The notes under the pieces are model-generated. The model was not told the DNA's origin and made no database searches. It saw only the letters and a program-made list of their open reading frames with translations. From Linepithema humile (taxonomy: Eukaryota; Arthropoda; Insecta; Hymenoptera; Formicidae): a stretch of 64,000 nt of DNA. Each line of letters begins with the position of its first letter. Position 1 is the first letter of the stretch. The stretch is taken from the NCBI RefSeq assembly GCF_040581485.1, contig NC_090129.1:13279501-13343500 (forward strand), given 5' to 3'. Positions 1 through 9,500 of the stretch are shown here, piece after piece. The translations under genes and the position numbers were made by a program.

Positions 1-536
1 CGGTGATGTTTGCCTATCTCATTTGCTTCTTTATATAATTCGTCCAAACTAGAACTAGCTGTTTTTAACAAATTAATATCTAAGTGAGGTGTTTTATCAA
101 TGTTTAACAATTGAAGCTCTGAAATATTAACATTACTTTCTTTGATATCTTCGCATAATTTGTTTGTACTAAGATTAACGTTAGGAATAAAATCTTTGTC
201 AATGGTATCGATTATGCTTATAGTTTGGGTATGTAATAATACATTATCCGAAATGGCATCACATTCCGGGGATAGTTTAACTAAACCAGTTAAAAGTAGT
301 TGTGTTTGACGCGGCTTGTCGTCTTTACATAAAATGTGAAGGGTCTCCTCCCGCGGCGCAGTATAAAGCCACGAGTTCGCAGATTGTAATTGATACCAGA
401 CAGTATTATGAATTTTCATTACACGGATATCGCATTCTTTCAATATGTTTTCTAATCTAGCGGATTTCAGTAGTTCCGATTCGCAAGTATGGATGGTCGA
501 AATCTGGTACAATAGGTCCGTTTGCTTGCAAATCAT
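1..536 (-). CDS. env: env-like ORF, partial at the window edge
   Basis: An uninterrupted minus-strand frame of about 178 codons starts at an ATG (536-534) overlapping the pol stop as ATGA and runs off position 1. Visible features are several spaced cysteines, a W-x2-L...WLYTAP stretch, and a DELYKEA-type segment near the edge. This looks like the membrane-proximal half of an insect retroelement/baculovirus-F-type envelope ectodomain. No signal peptide or furin-type cleavage site is seen, so the N-terminal half of env appears to be missing, by deletion or because it is supplied by splicing. The transmembrane part is outside the window. The family assignment is from pattern recognition only. 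Confidence 0.5.
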   Translation of the reverse strand, partial: MICKQTDLLYQISTIHTCESELLKSARLENILKECDIRVMKIHNTVWYQLQSANSWLYTAPREETLHILCKDDKPRQTQLLLTGLVKLSPECDAISDNVLLHTQTISIIDTIDKDFIPNVNLSTNKLCEDIKESNVNISELQLLNIDKTPHLDINLLKTASSSLDELYKEANEIGKHH

Positions 537-1951
537 TGCGTCGTTAAAGGAAAATATGCGCGTTTTAATTTATTGACATGCAAGATTTGATTGCGTTTGC
601 CTCTTTTAATTTCATAATTTACGTCGTTCAGTTTACGTGTAATTTGGAATGGTCCGTCGTATTGATCAGACAATTTTTTACTGCCTGTTCTGACCGTTTC
701 GTGTAAAACATAAACGTATTCTCCCGGATCTAAAACTAAGGGTTTCATTTTCTTATCGTAATATTCTTTTGCTGACTCTTTAGCTTTTTGTAAATTATTC
801 TTAGCGTTTTTTCTTAGGTAATTCAATCTATTCGTTAAATCTGCGAGAAATTCCTCATGAGTGATTCCTTGTCTCGGTTCTACAAGTACGGAAGGAAGTC
901 GCGGTTTTCGTCCAAATACTAGTTCGTACGGAGATATTTTTGTTCCTTCGTGATAAGCGGTATTATAAGAGAACATAGCGGCATCTAGAAATGAATCCCA
1001 ATTATTTTGATTTTGATTAATATATGGTTTAAGGTATTCAGCTAATACGTGATGTGAGCGCTTTAATGCTCCATTTGACTGAGGGTGGTAAACGCTTGTT
1101 TTTACCTGTTTGATTTTAAAGATCTTTGCAATTCCTTTCATTAACTCTCCTGAAATGTTACTACCTTGATCGGACAACAATTCTTTAGGTGAACCATAGG
1201 TATAAATATATTTATTGACGATTTTATCAGCTATAGTCGTACTGTTTGTGTCTAGCAATGGATAAGCCGTGCAGAATTTCGTTAATTGATCCTGTGTGGT
1301 TAAGATGTATTTATGTCCTTCCTCTGTTTCCGGCAAAGGACCCACAATGTCGATCGCTACCTTTTCAAATGCCTCACTTGGAGTGTCAGTAATTAACATG
1401 GGTGCTCTTGTTTTTACTCTAACTAATTTTCGTTTTTGACAATCATGGCAAGCTTTTATATAATTTTTTACGTCTTGTTTCATACCATCCCATGAGTAGT
1501 ATTGTTGTATTCGTTTTAAAGTTTTTGTTACGCCTTTGTGACCTCCGATCGCTGAATTATGTAGTTCTGTTAAAATATTTTGTTTTATTATTGGATCAAC
1601 AATTTCTTGTGTTAACGATTCTAATAGATATACTTTAATTGGTGTATCTTTAAATATATATTTTATCATTTGAGTTATTTTTATTTTATTGTTAGCGTCT
1701 CCTATAGGTGCTATCGAAATTATCGTTTGGTTATGTGCAATTACATATTCTTTTAGTTTAATTAAGCAATTAAAAATATCTTCCATATTTATTGGGGTAT
1801 TTTTATTTTCGCGTGTAACGAGATTTATTTTGATTAGATGCTTCTTTTTCTTAATTTTAATATTTCCCGGTGTGAGCGTTATGTCTTCTGCTTTATTACC
1901 GTTTTTAGAAAGAGAAATTTTAATTTTAGGAGAAGAGTTTACTTCTTTCAC
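533..1951 (-). CDS. pol: gypsy pol: integrase region
   Basis: 472-codon ORF. It shows the HHCC zinc-binding region (H-N-S-A-I-G-G-H-K-G followed by C-H-D-C-Q-K-R) near residues 130-175. The DDE core follows, with DIVGPLPETEEGH for the first Asp, SDQGSNISGE for the second and an H-P-Q-S-N-G-A block near the position of the Glu helix, then KISPYELVFGRKPRLP. It inserts retroelement cDNA into chromosomes. The frame opens at a GTG without a true start. It is the 3' part of pol and is out of phase by one base with the RT ORF upstream (junction near 1964), so the copy is frameshifted. It belongs with the RT and protease ORFs to its right. Confidence 0.93.
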   Translation of the reverse strand: MKEVNSSPKIKISLSKNGNKAEDITLTPGNIKIKKKKHLIKINLVTRENKNTPINMEDIFNCLIKLKEYVIAHNQTIISIAPIGDANNKIKITQMIKYIFKDTPIKVYLLESLTQEIVDPIIKQNILTELHNSAIGGHKGVTKTLKRIQQYYSWDGMKQDVKNYIKACHDCQKRKLVRVKTRAPMLITDTPSEAFEKVAIDIVGPLPETEEGHKYILTTQDQLTKFCTAYPLLDTNSTTIADKIVNKYIYTYGSPKELLSDQGSNISGELMKGIAKIFKIKQVKTSVYHPQSNGALKRSHHVLAEYLKPYINQNQNNWDSFLDAAMFSYNTAYHEGTKISPYELVFGRKPRLPSVLVEPRQGITHEEFLADLTNRLNYLRKNAKNNLQKAKESAKEYYDKKMKPLVLDPGEYVYVLHETVRTGSKKLSDQYDGPFQITRKLNDVNYEIKRGKRNQILHVNKLKRAYFPLTTQ

Positions 1952-1962
1952 TAAAAGACCTT

Positions 1963-3410
1963 TTATGCTACCTGAAACTGAGGGATTATATTATCTGTTT
2001 CCCACAATGAATCATTTAGTGCGTGTTGTAAAAATAAGCTATAGCTCAAATTCGCATCGCTACTACCTGAAGCTTGTGTCTGAAAGGTCATTATTTGCGG
2101 ATTTCTAGAGAGTGCATCTGCATTTGTATTTAGTTTTCCTTCTTTGTATACGACTTTATAATTATATTCTTCTAATTTTAATCGCCAGCGCATTAGTCGG
2201 GATGATGGATCTTTAACATTAAAGAGCCAAGTTAACGGCTTGTGATTCGTGATAATTTTAAATGGTTTACCGTACAAGTAAGGTCGAAAATGTTTCACTG
2301 CCCAGACAATAGCTAAAAGTTCTTTTTCCGTTGTGTCGTAATTTCTTTCTGCTTTATTTAATGTTCGTGAAGCGTAACCAATGGGAAGATCGCTGCCTAT
2401 TTCACCTTGTGATAAGATTGCACCGATTCCTTCATCGCTTGCATCAGTAGTTAATAAAAATTCTTTATCAAAATCTGGATATTGTAAAATGGGTTCTCTC
2501 GATAGTAACTGTTTTAGTTTTTCATAATTAATTTGTTGCCTCATTTCCCATTTAAATGGTACATTTTTTCTGAGGAGCGAAGTAAATGGTTCTGTAATTT
2601 TGCTGAAATTTTTAATAAACCTACGATAGTACCCTACAAGTCCTAAAAATTGTTTTACTTGTTTATGATTTTTAGGAACTGGATATTGCTCGATTGCTTT
2701 TATTTTTTCTGGGTTAGGTTTAACTCCCTTATCTGATATTATATGGCCTAAATATGTTAATTCGCGCTTGAAAAATTCACACTTGTCTGGCTGTAAGCTA
2801 AGACCAGCTTCTTTGATTCGTTCGAAAATTTGGTGTAATTTTTGTTTATGTTCTTCTAAAGTTTGTGCGTATATAACGATATCGTCTAAATAAACAAAGC
2901 AAACATTTCCTTGTAGTCCGGTTAAAACGTTATCCATCAGGCGTTGAAACGTCGCGGGGGCGTTCTTTAAACCGAATGGCATTTTTTTATACTCGAAATG
3001 ACCGTTAGGCGTGTTAAAGGCTGTTTTTACGGTGTCTTGCGGATCCATGGGAATTTGATGAAAGCCTGAGGCTAAATCGAAACACGAAAAATACCTGGCT
3101 TTGCCTAATTGATCTAAGATATCTGATATGTTAGGTAAAGGGTATGCATCTCCAACTGTTTTTTCATTTAGTTTACGGAAATCTATTACTAACCGCCATC
3201 GTTTGTTGCCATCAACGTCGGGTTTTTTTGGCACTACCCATAACGGTGAGTTATACGGTGAAACAGACGGTTGAATAATATCCTGATCTAATAATTTATT
3301 TACCTGATTTTTAATTTCGTTTTTATGGATCGGTGGATATCTATATTGTTTTACGTTTATAGGGATGTTATCTGTCGTATTTATAGAGTGTGTAATTCTA
3401 TTAGTACCTT
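1963..3410 (-). CDS. pol: gypsy pol: reverse transcriptase and RNase H
   Basis: The open frame covers 1963-3234 and extends upstream without stops to about 3410. Visible motifs are VIDFRKLNEKT, SGFHQIPMD, the TPNGHFEYKKMPFGLKNAPATFQ block and the catalytic FVYLDDIVIYA. Next come the thumb/connection (KQFLGLVGYYRRFI) and an RNase H domain (TTDASDEGIGAILSQG, YASRTLNKAE, YDTTEKELLAIVWA, TNHKPLTWL). It copies element RNA to DNA and removes the RNA strand. The upstream boundary is a frameshift at about 3411 relative to the protease ORF, and a second frameshift at about 1964 separates it from integrase. Confidence 0.93.
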
Positions 3411-4136
3411 TTATAATTGATCTCCCGGTAAATAGAATATATCATTAAAATTTTCGATTATAGGTTGTATTGACTGTTTTTCTTCTTCATTTAAATGATC
3501 TAATCTTAAATTCTGTTTTAATAATTTTAATCTTTTTGTTACATTATTTGAGATTACCGAGTTTATCTTATATGTAGGGCTGTCCCTCGGGCTCGTGGTA
3601 ATATCCACTGGCTCTACATCGATCTCAGGTAACTCTAGTTCTACTTCTTTTTCAGTCGTGTTTGTCACGTATGTATACGTTTCTCCCGCGTGATTCACTT
3701 TTACTATGCTATTCATTAGAAAAACACCACGTTCTAACTCTTTGTGATCTATGAATGCATTATCAATGTTATAATGTTTCGTTTGTAACATCACAGGGCA
3801 AATACTTCTACTCGGTAACGTTATTCGATTACTAAATTCTAATGGGTATCTTTGATTATTGCTAATTGTTACCGTTCGCGTTTTGAAGTCAATTTTTGCG
3901 TTTTCTTGACGCAGATATGTAGAACCTATAATTCCTTGTTCCTTCAAAGGGAATTTACTGGGCACTACATGAAATTCGTGAACTCCCGTATTTGAATGTA
4001 AGTATGCAGTTCCGAGAGTTTGTTGCTTTTCTTCGGTTATGCTTTGAATTTCTACTTTTTCATCGACATACACAAGTGTATCGCGCTCTAATGCGTTAGC
4101 TTTAATGATGTTAATATCAGCGCTTGTATCTAACAA
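3411..4136 (-). CDS. pol: gypsy pol: aspartic protease and linker
   Basis: 241 codons. The N-terminus carries LLDTSADINIIKA, the D-T/S-A active-site loop of a retroviral-type aspartic protease, followed by a Gly/Ile strand (QGIIGSTYL) typical of the flap and dimer region. The C-terminal half is the linker towards RT. It matures the gag-pol polyprotein. The frame ends at TAA (3411-3413) while RT continues in another frame with no spacing, so a one-base indel here breaks pol. The ATG used is internal; the frame should be entered by readthrough from gag. Confidence 0.8.
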   Translation of the reverse strand: MLDTSADINIIKANALERDTLVYVDEKVEIQSITEEKQQTLGTAYLHSNTGVHEFHVVPSKFPLKEQGIIGSTYLRQENAKIDFKTRTVTISNNQRYPLEFSNRITLPSRSICPVMLQTKHYNIDNAFIDHKELERGVFLMNSIVKVNHAGETYTYVTNTTEKEVELELPEIDVEPVDITTSPRDSPTYKINSVISNNVTKRLKLLKQNLRLDHLNEEEKQSIQPIIENFNDIFYLPGDQL

Positions 4137-4612
4137 GAATCTGTCTCCTGAATTTCTAAGTTCTTCGAATGGGATTGATATAAGATTTCTTGAGGTTGTT
4201 CTGATTGTATATGTTCTTGCTCTTGTTCTAGTGATTGAATCGGATGTGCGCGACTCGATATTTGGCCTTGACGTTGCGCGCTTTTCGCTTGGCCATGGTA
4301 GTTTAAATGTGAATTATTAGTTGAATTATTAGGTAGGTTGTTAGATAAATTATTATTACGTTGATAATTCGCTTGATTATATTGATTGGGTTGGTTAAAC
4401 CGGTTGGATTGATAGTTAGTGTTAGAAAAATTTTGGTTACTGTTAAATCCCTTCCGTTCGGGTTATTATTCCGCGAAAAATTTTGCTCGCGTCTGACGTT
4501 ATTATATTGGTTATTTTGCCAAGAATTTTGATTTTCACGAGAGGCATTTTGTGAATCGTAACGTTTTTTCATACATTCGTTTTCTGTGTGTCCTATTTTC
4601 CTGCAGTAATTA
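4137..4612 (-). pseudogene. gag: gypsy gag, C-terminal part (zinc knuckle and Asn-rich tail)
   Basis: Continuing from the Polinton junction, the minus strand encodes the remainder of a CCHC zinc knuckle (C-x2-C-x4-H-x4-C, ending about 4575). An Asn/Gln-rich tail follows (N-x-N-N-P, RENQNSWQNNQYNN). The frame shifts at about 4450, and another frame carries the tail down to about 4140. The first Cys codon of the knuckle is exactly where the Polinton inserted. The N-terminal part of the same gag is at 21708-22527. Confidence 0.75.
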
Positions 4613-4618
4613 CAAGTT
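4613..4618. repeat. Target-site duplication, left copy (CAAGTT)
   Basis: CAAGTT immediately precedes the AGTAGTATAGC terminus of the Polinton and is repeated exactly at 21702-21707 after the inverted terminus. Six-base duplications are the hallmark of Polinton/Maverick integration. Confidence 0.95.
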
Positions 4619-5345
4619 AGTAGTATAGCTATGGGGGTTCTAACTCAGGCATCTGAGGGGGTGCGCGGGTGAAGGGGGGAAGAGGTTGAGGGGGAGGGGG
4701 TAATGACGTCATCGTTTTGGAGGGGAGGGAGTAATGACGTCATCGTTTTGGAGGGGAGGGGGTAAATTTGGAGTGGAGGGGGTGACGAGGGAGGTGCGGG
4801 GAAGAGGGAAAGGTATCGGATTACAGGGGGAAGAGGTTGAGGGGGAGGGGGTAATGACGTCATCGTTTTGGAGGGGAGGGGGTAATTTCGGCGTGGAGGG
4901 GGTGACGAGGGAGGTGCGGGGGAGAGGGGAAGGTATCGGATTACATAAATTCCTGGAAGAGATAAGGATTCCTGGAAGAGATAAGATAAGGATTGTTTAT
5001 ATAAACATGAGTCATATAGAGATAAGGATTGTTTATACAAAGGGTATCGGATTACACTGCGTCAGCACTTTTGGAGTGGAGGGGGTGACGAGGGAGGTGA
5101 GGGGGAGGTGCGGGGAAGGTATCGGATTACATAAATTCCTGGAAAAGATAAGATAAGAATTGTTTATATAAGCATGAGTCATAGAGAGATAAGGATTCCT
5201 GGAAGAGATAAGGATTCCGAGAACTGTTTACATCTTTTGGTTTTTCTCTGCGCATCAAAGTAGAGCGCCATGTTGTCGGAATGCATCACCACAATGTTTA
5301 TACAATAAGGGTATATAAGACCCGCGAAGAACGAGTGGTATAACA
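4619..5345 (+). repeat. Left outer terminal inverted repeat plus a diverged promoter copy
   Basis: The outer part (4619 to about 5200) matches the reverse complement of 20975-21701 closely. It is extremely purine/G-rich on this strand, with repeated GGAGGGGG, GTATCGGATTAC and TGACGTCA units. From about 5200 the match weakens but keeps the order of landmarks seen at 6350-6545: a TTCCGAGA-A/T-TGTTTA box, GCGCCATGTTG and a TATA box. It is therefore a diverged copy of the inner TIR promoter, now driving a separate gene at 5352. Confidence 0.85.
4696..4888. repeat. Tandem 30-bp units with CRE-like TGACGTCA sites
   Basis: A unit of GTAATGACGTCATCGTTTTG plus AGGGGAGGG occurs at about 4700 and 4731, and again after a spacer at about 4851. 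The perfect palindrome TGACGTCA, a CREB/ATF-type binding sequence, falls at 4704, 4735 and 4855. The right TIR has three adjacent units where the left has two, so copy number changed after insertion or during replication. ORFs in this stretch are artefacts of repeat composition. Confidence 0.7.
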
Positions 5346-5347
5346 GT
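5312..5347 (+). promoter_or_regulatory. TATA plus initiator for the TIR-embedded gene
   Basis: TATATAAG at 5312-5319 is followed 33 nt later by ACAGT (5343-5347), and the ATG is at 5352. Spacing matches the other promoters of this element (31-34 nt from TATA to the initiator A). Confidence 0.65.
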
Positions 5348-5351
5348 CGAA

Positions 5352-5642
5352 ATGTTCATCGCACTCTCGGATGAACGCGATATTCTCAATTTAACAGCAG
5401 CGGAGTTAAAATTTGTGCCGAAGGTGATTTTATTAAGCAAGTTTGCTCGGTTCGTGGATCAAGTGTGGGAGAAACTTCCGGAACACGTAAGAGTGGACCC
5501 GGAAATGCAGGGTTACCGTCGGTGCTCGTTGCACTACAACCAGCCGTGGCAGCGCGACCACATCGACGGACCCGCGCCATACATTAAAGATTGCACTCTG
5601 TGCGAATTAGGTAAGAAAAATATCTCTAAAAATAGAAAGTGA
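5352..5642 (+). CDS. TIR-embedded accessory gene, first exon (unknown domain)
   Basis: ORF of 96 codons right behind a TATA/initiator. The body (residues 1-86) is helical and charged, then has a possible metal-binding cluster: R-R-C-x3-H, an H about 11 residues later, and D-C-T-L-C-E-L. A consensus donor (TTAG|GTAAGA) at 5611 suggests coding ends at 5610 and continues at 5690. I do not recognise the domain. Taken with the next exon it may be a substrate-binding or adaptor module joined to a SOCS box. The splice as drawn is out of phase by one base, so the gene is frameshifted, spliced differently, or translated as two pieces. Confidence 0.6.
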   Translation: MFIALSDERDILNLTAAELKFVPKVILLSKFARFVDQVWEKLPEHVRVDPEMQGYRRCSLHYNQPWQRDHIDGPAPYIKDCTLCELGKKNISKNRK

Positions 5643-5689
5643 GAAATATTCAGCGAGTAGATATTTAGGTGTATTGTAAAATGTTTCAG

Positions 5690-5951
5690 GATCACCACGA
5701 TGCGACAGCCGAGGAGTCTCGTCGAACTCACCGGGAAGGTCATAAACCAGAACGTTGCAAGCAGATACCTATTGAGCGATCTACCGCTTCCGGAGAAGTA
5801 TATTCGACAATTGTATCAGACGTATGGTCGGGATCGCGTCGAAAAATTGTTACCAAAATGTAAGACGCAAGCCGAGTACTTAGGCATCATACAGTTGATG
5901 TGTTGTGTCGATACCGACGAAATGTCGGAAATGTTTGTATGTGAATATTGA
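5690..5951 (+). CDS. TIR-embedded accessory gene, second exon: SOCS-box-like domain
   Basis: After a TGTTTCAG acceptor (ending 5689) an open frame runs to TGA at 5949-5951, with an internal ATG at 5700 (83 codons). Residues 4-13 read PRSLVELTGKVI, close to the elongin-BC box of SOCS domains (S/P-L-x2-L-C-x3-I), with Thr where Cys is usual. About 16 residues later comes LPLPEKYIRQLY, close to the cullin-5 box (LPLP-x2-L-x2-Y-L). Proteins with this pair recruit elongin B/C and Cul5 to ubiquitinate bound targets; that function here is inference. AATAAA follows the stop at once. The frame does not match exon 1 through the obvious splice. Confidence 0.6.
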
Positions 5952-6142
5952 AATAAAAAATTTTTATATTTAAAATGTAAGTTTTTTTTTATCATCATCC
6001 CGCTGTAGTAATATAAGAGAACGCGTCGATTGTACCGACTTATCGCGAGTCAAGTTACACCGTTGTAGCGAACCATTTAAATAAACAATTTCAAAAGTTT
6101 TATTAAAATAAACTTATTCATATTAAATTGCTATAATTTATA
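5952..6142. other. 3' flank of the TIR-embedded gene
   Basis: AT-rich spacer starting with the polyadenylation signal AATAAA directly after the stop codon. No ORF, repeat or promoter is seen before the second TIR copy begins at about 6143. Confidence 0.5.
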
Positions 6143-6552
6143 AACATGAGTCATATAGAGATAAGGATTGTTTATACAAAGGGTATCGGATTACACTGCG
6201 TCAGCACTTTTGGAGTGGAGGGGGCGACGAGGGAGGTGAGGGGGAGGTGCGGGGAAGGTATCGGATTACATAAATTCCTGGAAAAGATAAGATAAGGATT
6301 GTTTATATAAGCATGAGTCATAGAGAGATAAGGATTGTTTATACAAAAATGATTCATAGTTCCGAGAATTGTTTATATCCTTTGCAGGTTCGTGCAGGTT
6401 TTAGCGTGACATCATCGCTATTTTTAGATCATAGGCCCTTAGGTAGCCACTTTTAGGCGCCATGTTGCCAGATTTCAATTTGCGTGACATCATCGATATT
6501 TTTAATTAGTGTCGTGTGCGACGGGCGGGTATAAAAAGCTCGTGAAAAAATA
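6143..6552 (+). repeat. Left inner TIR segment (second copy) with PolB promoter
   Basis: This segment matches the reverse complement of the inner right TIR (about 20875-21290) almost throughout. Its first ~190 bp also repeat directly the sequence at 5003-5195. It contains GGCGCCATGTTGCC, two GCGTGACATCATCG boxes, and GGGTATAAAAAGCTCG at its inner edge. Because the right TIR is continuous, the left end must have gained the 5200-6142 cassette together with a duplicated TIR piece. Confidence 0.85.
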
Positions 6553-6566
6553 TAAATTGTCACAGT
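6530..6566 (+). promoter_or_regulatory. PolB promoter (TATA and initiator)
   Basis: TATAAAAA at 6530-6537, then TCACAGTT with its initiator A at 6562, 32 nt downstream. The ATG at 6575 leaves a leader of about 13 nt, so the upstream in-frame ATG at 6509 cannot be used from this promoter. Confidence 0.65.
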
Positions 6567-6574
6567 TGTTCAAA

Positions 6575-9500
6575 ATGGAGCGCGATCTCACCGTACGAGC
6601 AGCGAATATCAAAACGTTGGGAGAGTTCCTTCCATGGGACTACGAGTGCGACGAGTACCTCGATTCTCTGAGGCAAAAATGTCGCAAGAAGCAACGAACC
6701 GGAGTAGTCAACTCTCTGGTGGCGCAAATTGTGCGTCTGGAGGGTGTGAGGAACACCCTGCATGAGCGTTTTGTGCCCATCGGTGCTGGATACGGTGGAT
6801 ACGAGAAGAAGGGCTACACGTGGAAGGAGATCGAGACGGCGTTTAGGAACCGTGTGCTGACGGGTGCGGTTGTCAATCACGACTTCATCGATCCTCGTGA
6901 ATTTTTGGAAGAGATAAGAAATACGGTTATTGAGCGGATCCAGAGCGTCATGGCGGAGCGTGGGAACGTTAAAATCAATGCTGCGTTCAACGGGGAATTT
7001 ATCGCGGGCGATAAGACTGCTGTGAAGACCATCGCCACGAAGAATCAAGAGATATATCCAACATCTGATCTAAACGAGTGGTACACGAAGCATGTGGTTG
7101 ACGTCATCCTGACATCTTTGGAGGAGTTTCAGGAACGCGACAGTGGATGGGCGTTGTCACGTATCCTGAACCTAACAATCAACGTCAACAAGTTGAATCC
7201 TCTACGCGCGGGATGCCACATCGAGTTACCGCGGAAAATTATGTTAAAAAAGGCGGTGGTCAACGTGAAATCAAATGATAATACGTGTTTCGCGTGGGCA
7301 GTCGTCGCCGCTCTATATCCGACGAAAAGAAATTCGGAAAGGACGATAGAATACCCACATTACTCAACGGTGCTCAACCTGTGCGGCATAGAGTTCCCCG
7401 TGACGCTTCCGCAAATATCAAAATTTGAGAAACTGAACACCATCTCCGTCAACGTCTTTACCACCCAAGACTCCAAAATCGTCCCTCTGCGGCTCACCGA
7501 CGATAAAAAAGAGAAGCACGTCAACCTGCTCTACGTGTGTAAAAACAACGATGCACACTTTGCGTGTATAAAGAACCTGCCGCGGTTGGTGAGCTCACAA
7601 CTGAGCATGCACAAATGTAAAAAGTACATTTGCGATCGGTAAGTAAAAATATACGTAAAAAATAAATCAATATTTTTATTCATAGTTTTAATCAAATAAA
7701 TTATTACAGGTGTCTACACTACTTTTATACACGGGAGAAGTTGTCAGTCCACAGCGTCGATTGCGGCAAGATGAACGATTGCGCCGTCATTCTCCCCAGC
7801 GAGGACGACAAGTGGCTAACGTTCAGCAACTACAACCGGAAGGAGCGGCTCCCGTTTGTAGTGTACGCCGATCTCGAATGTACGCTCGAGAAGAAGGATG
7901 GACAAGACGGCACCACATACGTCTATCAGCATCACAATGTGTTTAGCGTAGGATATTATGTAAGTTGCACGTACAATAATTCTTTATCCGGGTATAAGTC
8001 GTATCGCGGTGAGGATTGCACAGCGTGGTTCGTCAATGAACTGCACGATTTGGCGCACCGCGTGAAAGCGATCCGCACCACCGTCGTCCCCATGGCGGAT
8101 CTTACGCCGGAGGAATCGGAAAAATTCCGTAGCTCCGCGACGTGTCACGTGTGCGAGAAACCGTTTACACCGGATGATACGCGGGTGCGCGATCATTGTC
8201 ATCTTACCGGGCGTTACCGCGGTGCCGCGCACTCATCGTGCAATTTAAATTACAAAGACTCCCACGTTATCCCAGTGATATTTCACAATTTATCCGGTTA
8301 CGACGCGCATTTCATCATCAAAGATGTTGCCAATGCTTTCGAAGGCAACATTGATTTACTGCCGCTGACGAAAGAACGTTACATTTCATTTACAAAAAAT
8401 GTTAAAGATACGGAGGATGAAAAATCAAAATTGTGTATAAAATTACGATTCATCGATTCATTCAGATTTCTCGGTACAAGTCTACAAAAATTAACATCAT
8501 ATTTAACTATAGATGAATTAAAAATTTCACGATCGGAATTTAGCCATTTATCCGCGGAACATTTCAATCTGCTTACTCGGAAAGGTGTGTTTCCCTACGA
8601 GTACGTCGACAGCGTCGACAAGCTCCGGGACACAAGCCTACCATCGCGCGAATCGTTTTACAGCTCGCTCACCGGAGAAACGGTATCCGAGAGCGATTAC
8701 GCGCACGCGACAAACGTCTAGCAAACCTTTTCGATCGAAGATCTAGGTCAATACAGCGATTTGTATTTGAAAACAGACGTTCTTTTGTTGGCGGATATTT
8801 TCGAAAATTTCCGAAACACGTGTATAAAGAGTTACGGTTTAGATCCCGCTCAGTATTACACTCTACCGGGATACACGTGGGACGCTATGATGAAGTACAC
8901 GCGCGTAAAATTCGAATTGCTCACGGACATCGATATGGTGCTGTTTGTCGAGCGCGGTATACGCGGAGGTCTCAGCCAATGCTCCAACCGATACGCCACC
9001 GCCAACAACAAATACATGTCATCGTACGATCCATCGGAACCGTCATCGTACCTAATGTACTATGATGTAAACAACTTGTACGGCTGGGCAATGTGTCAAC
9101 CGTTGCCCTACGCCAAATTTCGATGGGTCGATGATGTCGCGAGCTTTGACGTAATGTCCGTTGCATCCGATTCGGCTACCGGTTACGTGCTGGAAGTCGA
9201 TCTCGAGTATCCGGTGAATCTTCACGACGCGCACTCCGACCTACCGTTCTGCCCGACGCGCGATAAGCCGCCCGGCAAGCGGGAGTTCAAGTTACTCGCA
9301 ACGCTGTACGATAAGCAGCGTTATGTTATTCACTACCGTAATCTGCAGCAATGCGTGCTACATGGCCTGCGAATTGCAAAGTTTCACCGCATACTGCAAT
9401 TCGCGCAATCTCCATGGCTCCGCGGATACATAGAACTGAATACACAGTTTCGGACACGGGTGACAAACGATTTCGAGAAAAATTTATACAAATTGATGAA

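Noticed and set aside
1689..2108. 139-codon plus-strand ORF across the integrase/RT junction
   Set aside because: Antisense to well-supported pol coding sequence and without motifs.
4645..5156. Open reading frames on both strands in the left TIR (and 21133-21611 in the right)
   Set aside because: They are made of GGGGAGG-type repeats that are open in several frames at once, are proline or glycine-rich nonsense, and carry no promoter or conserved motif.
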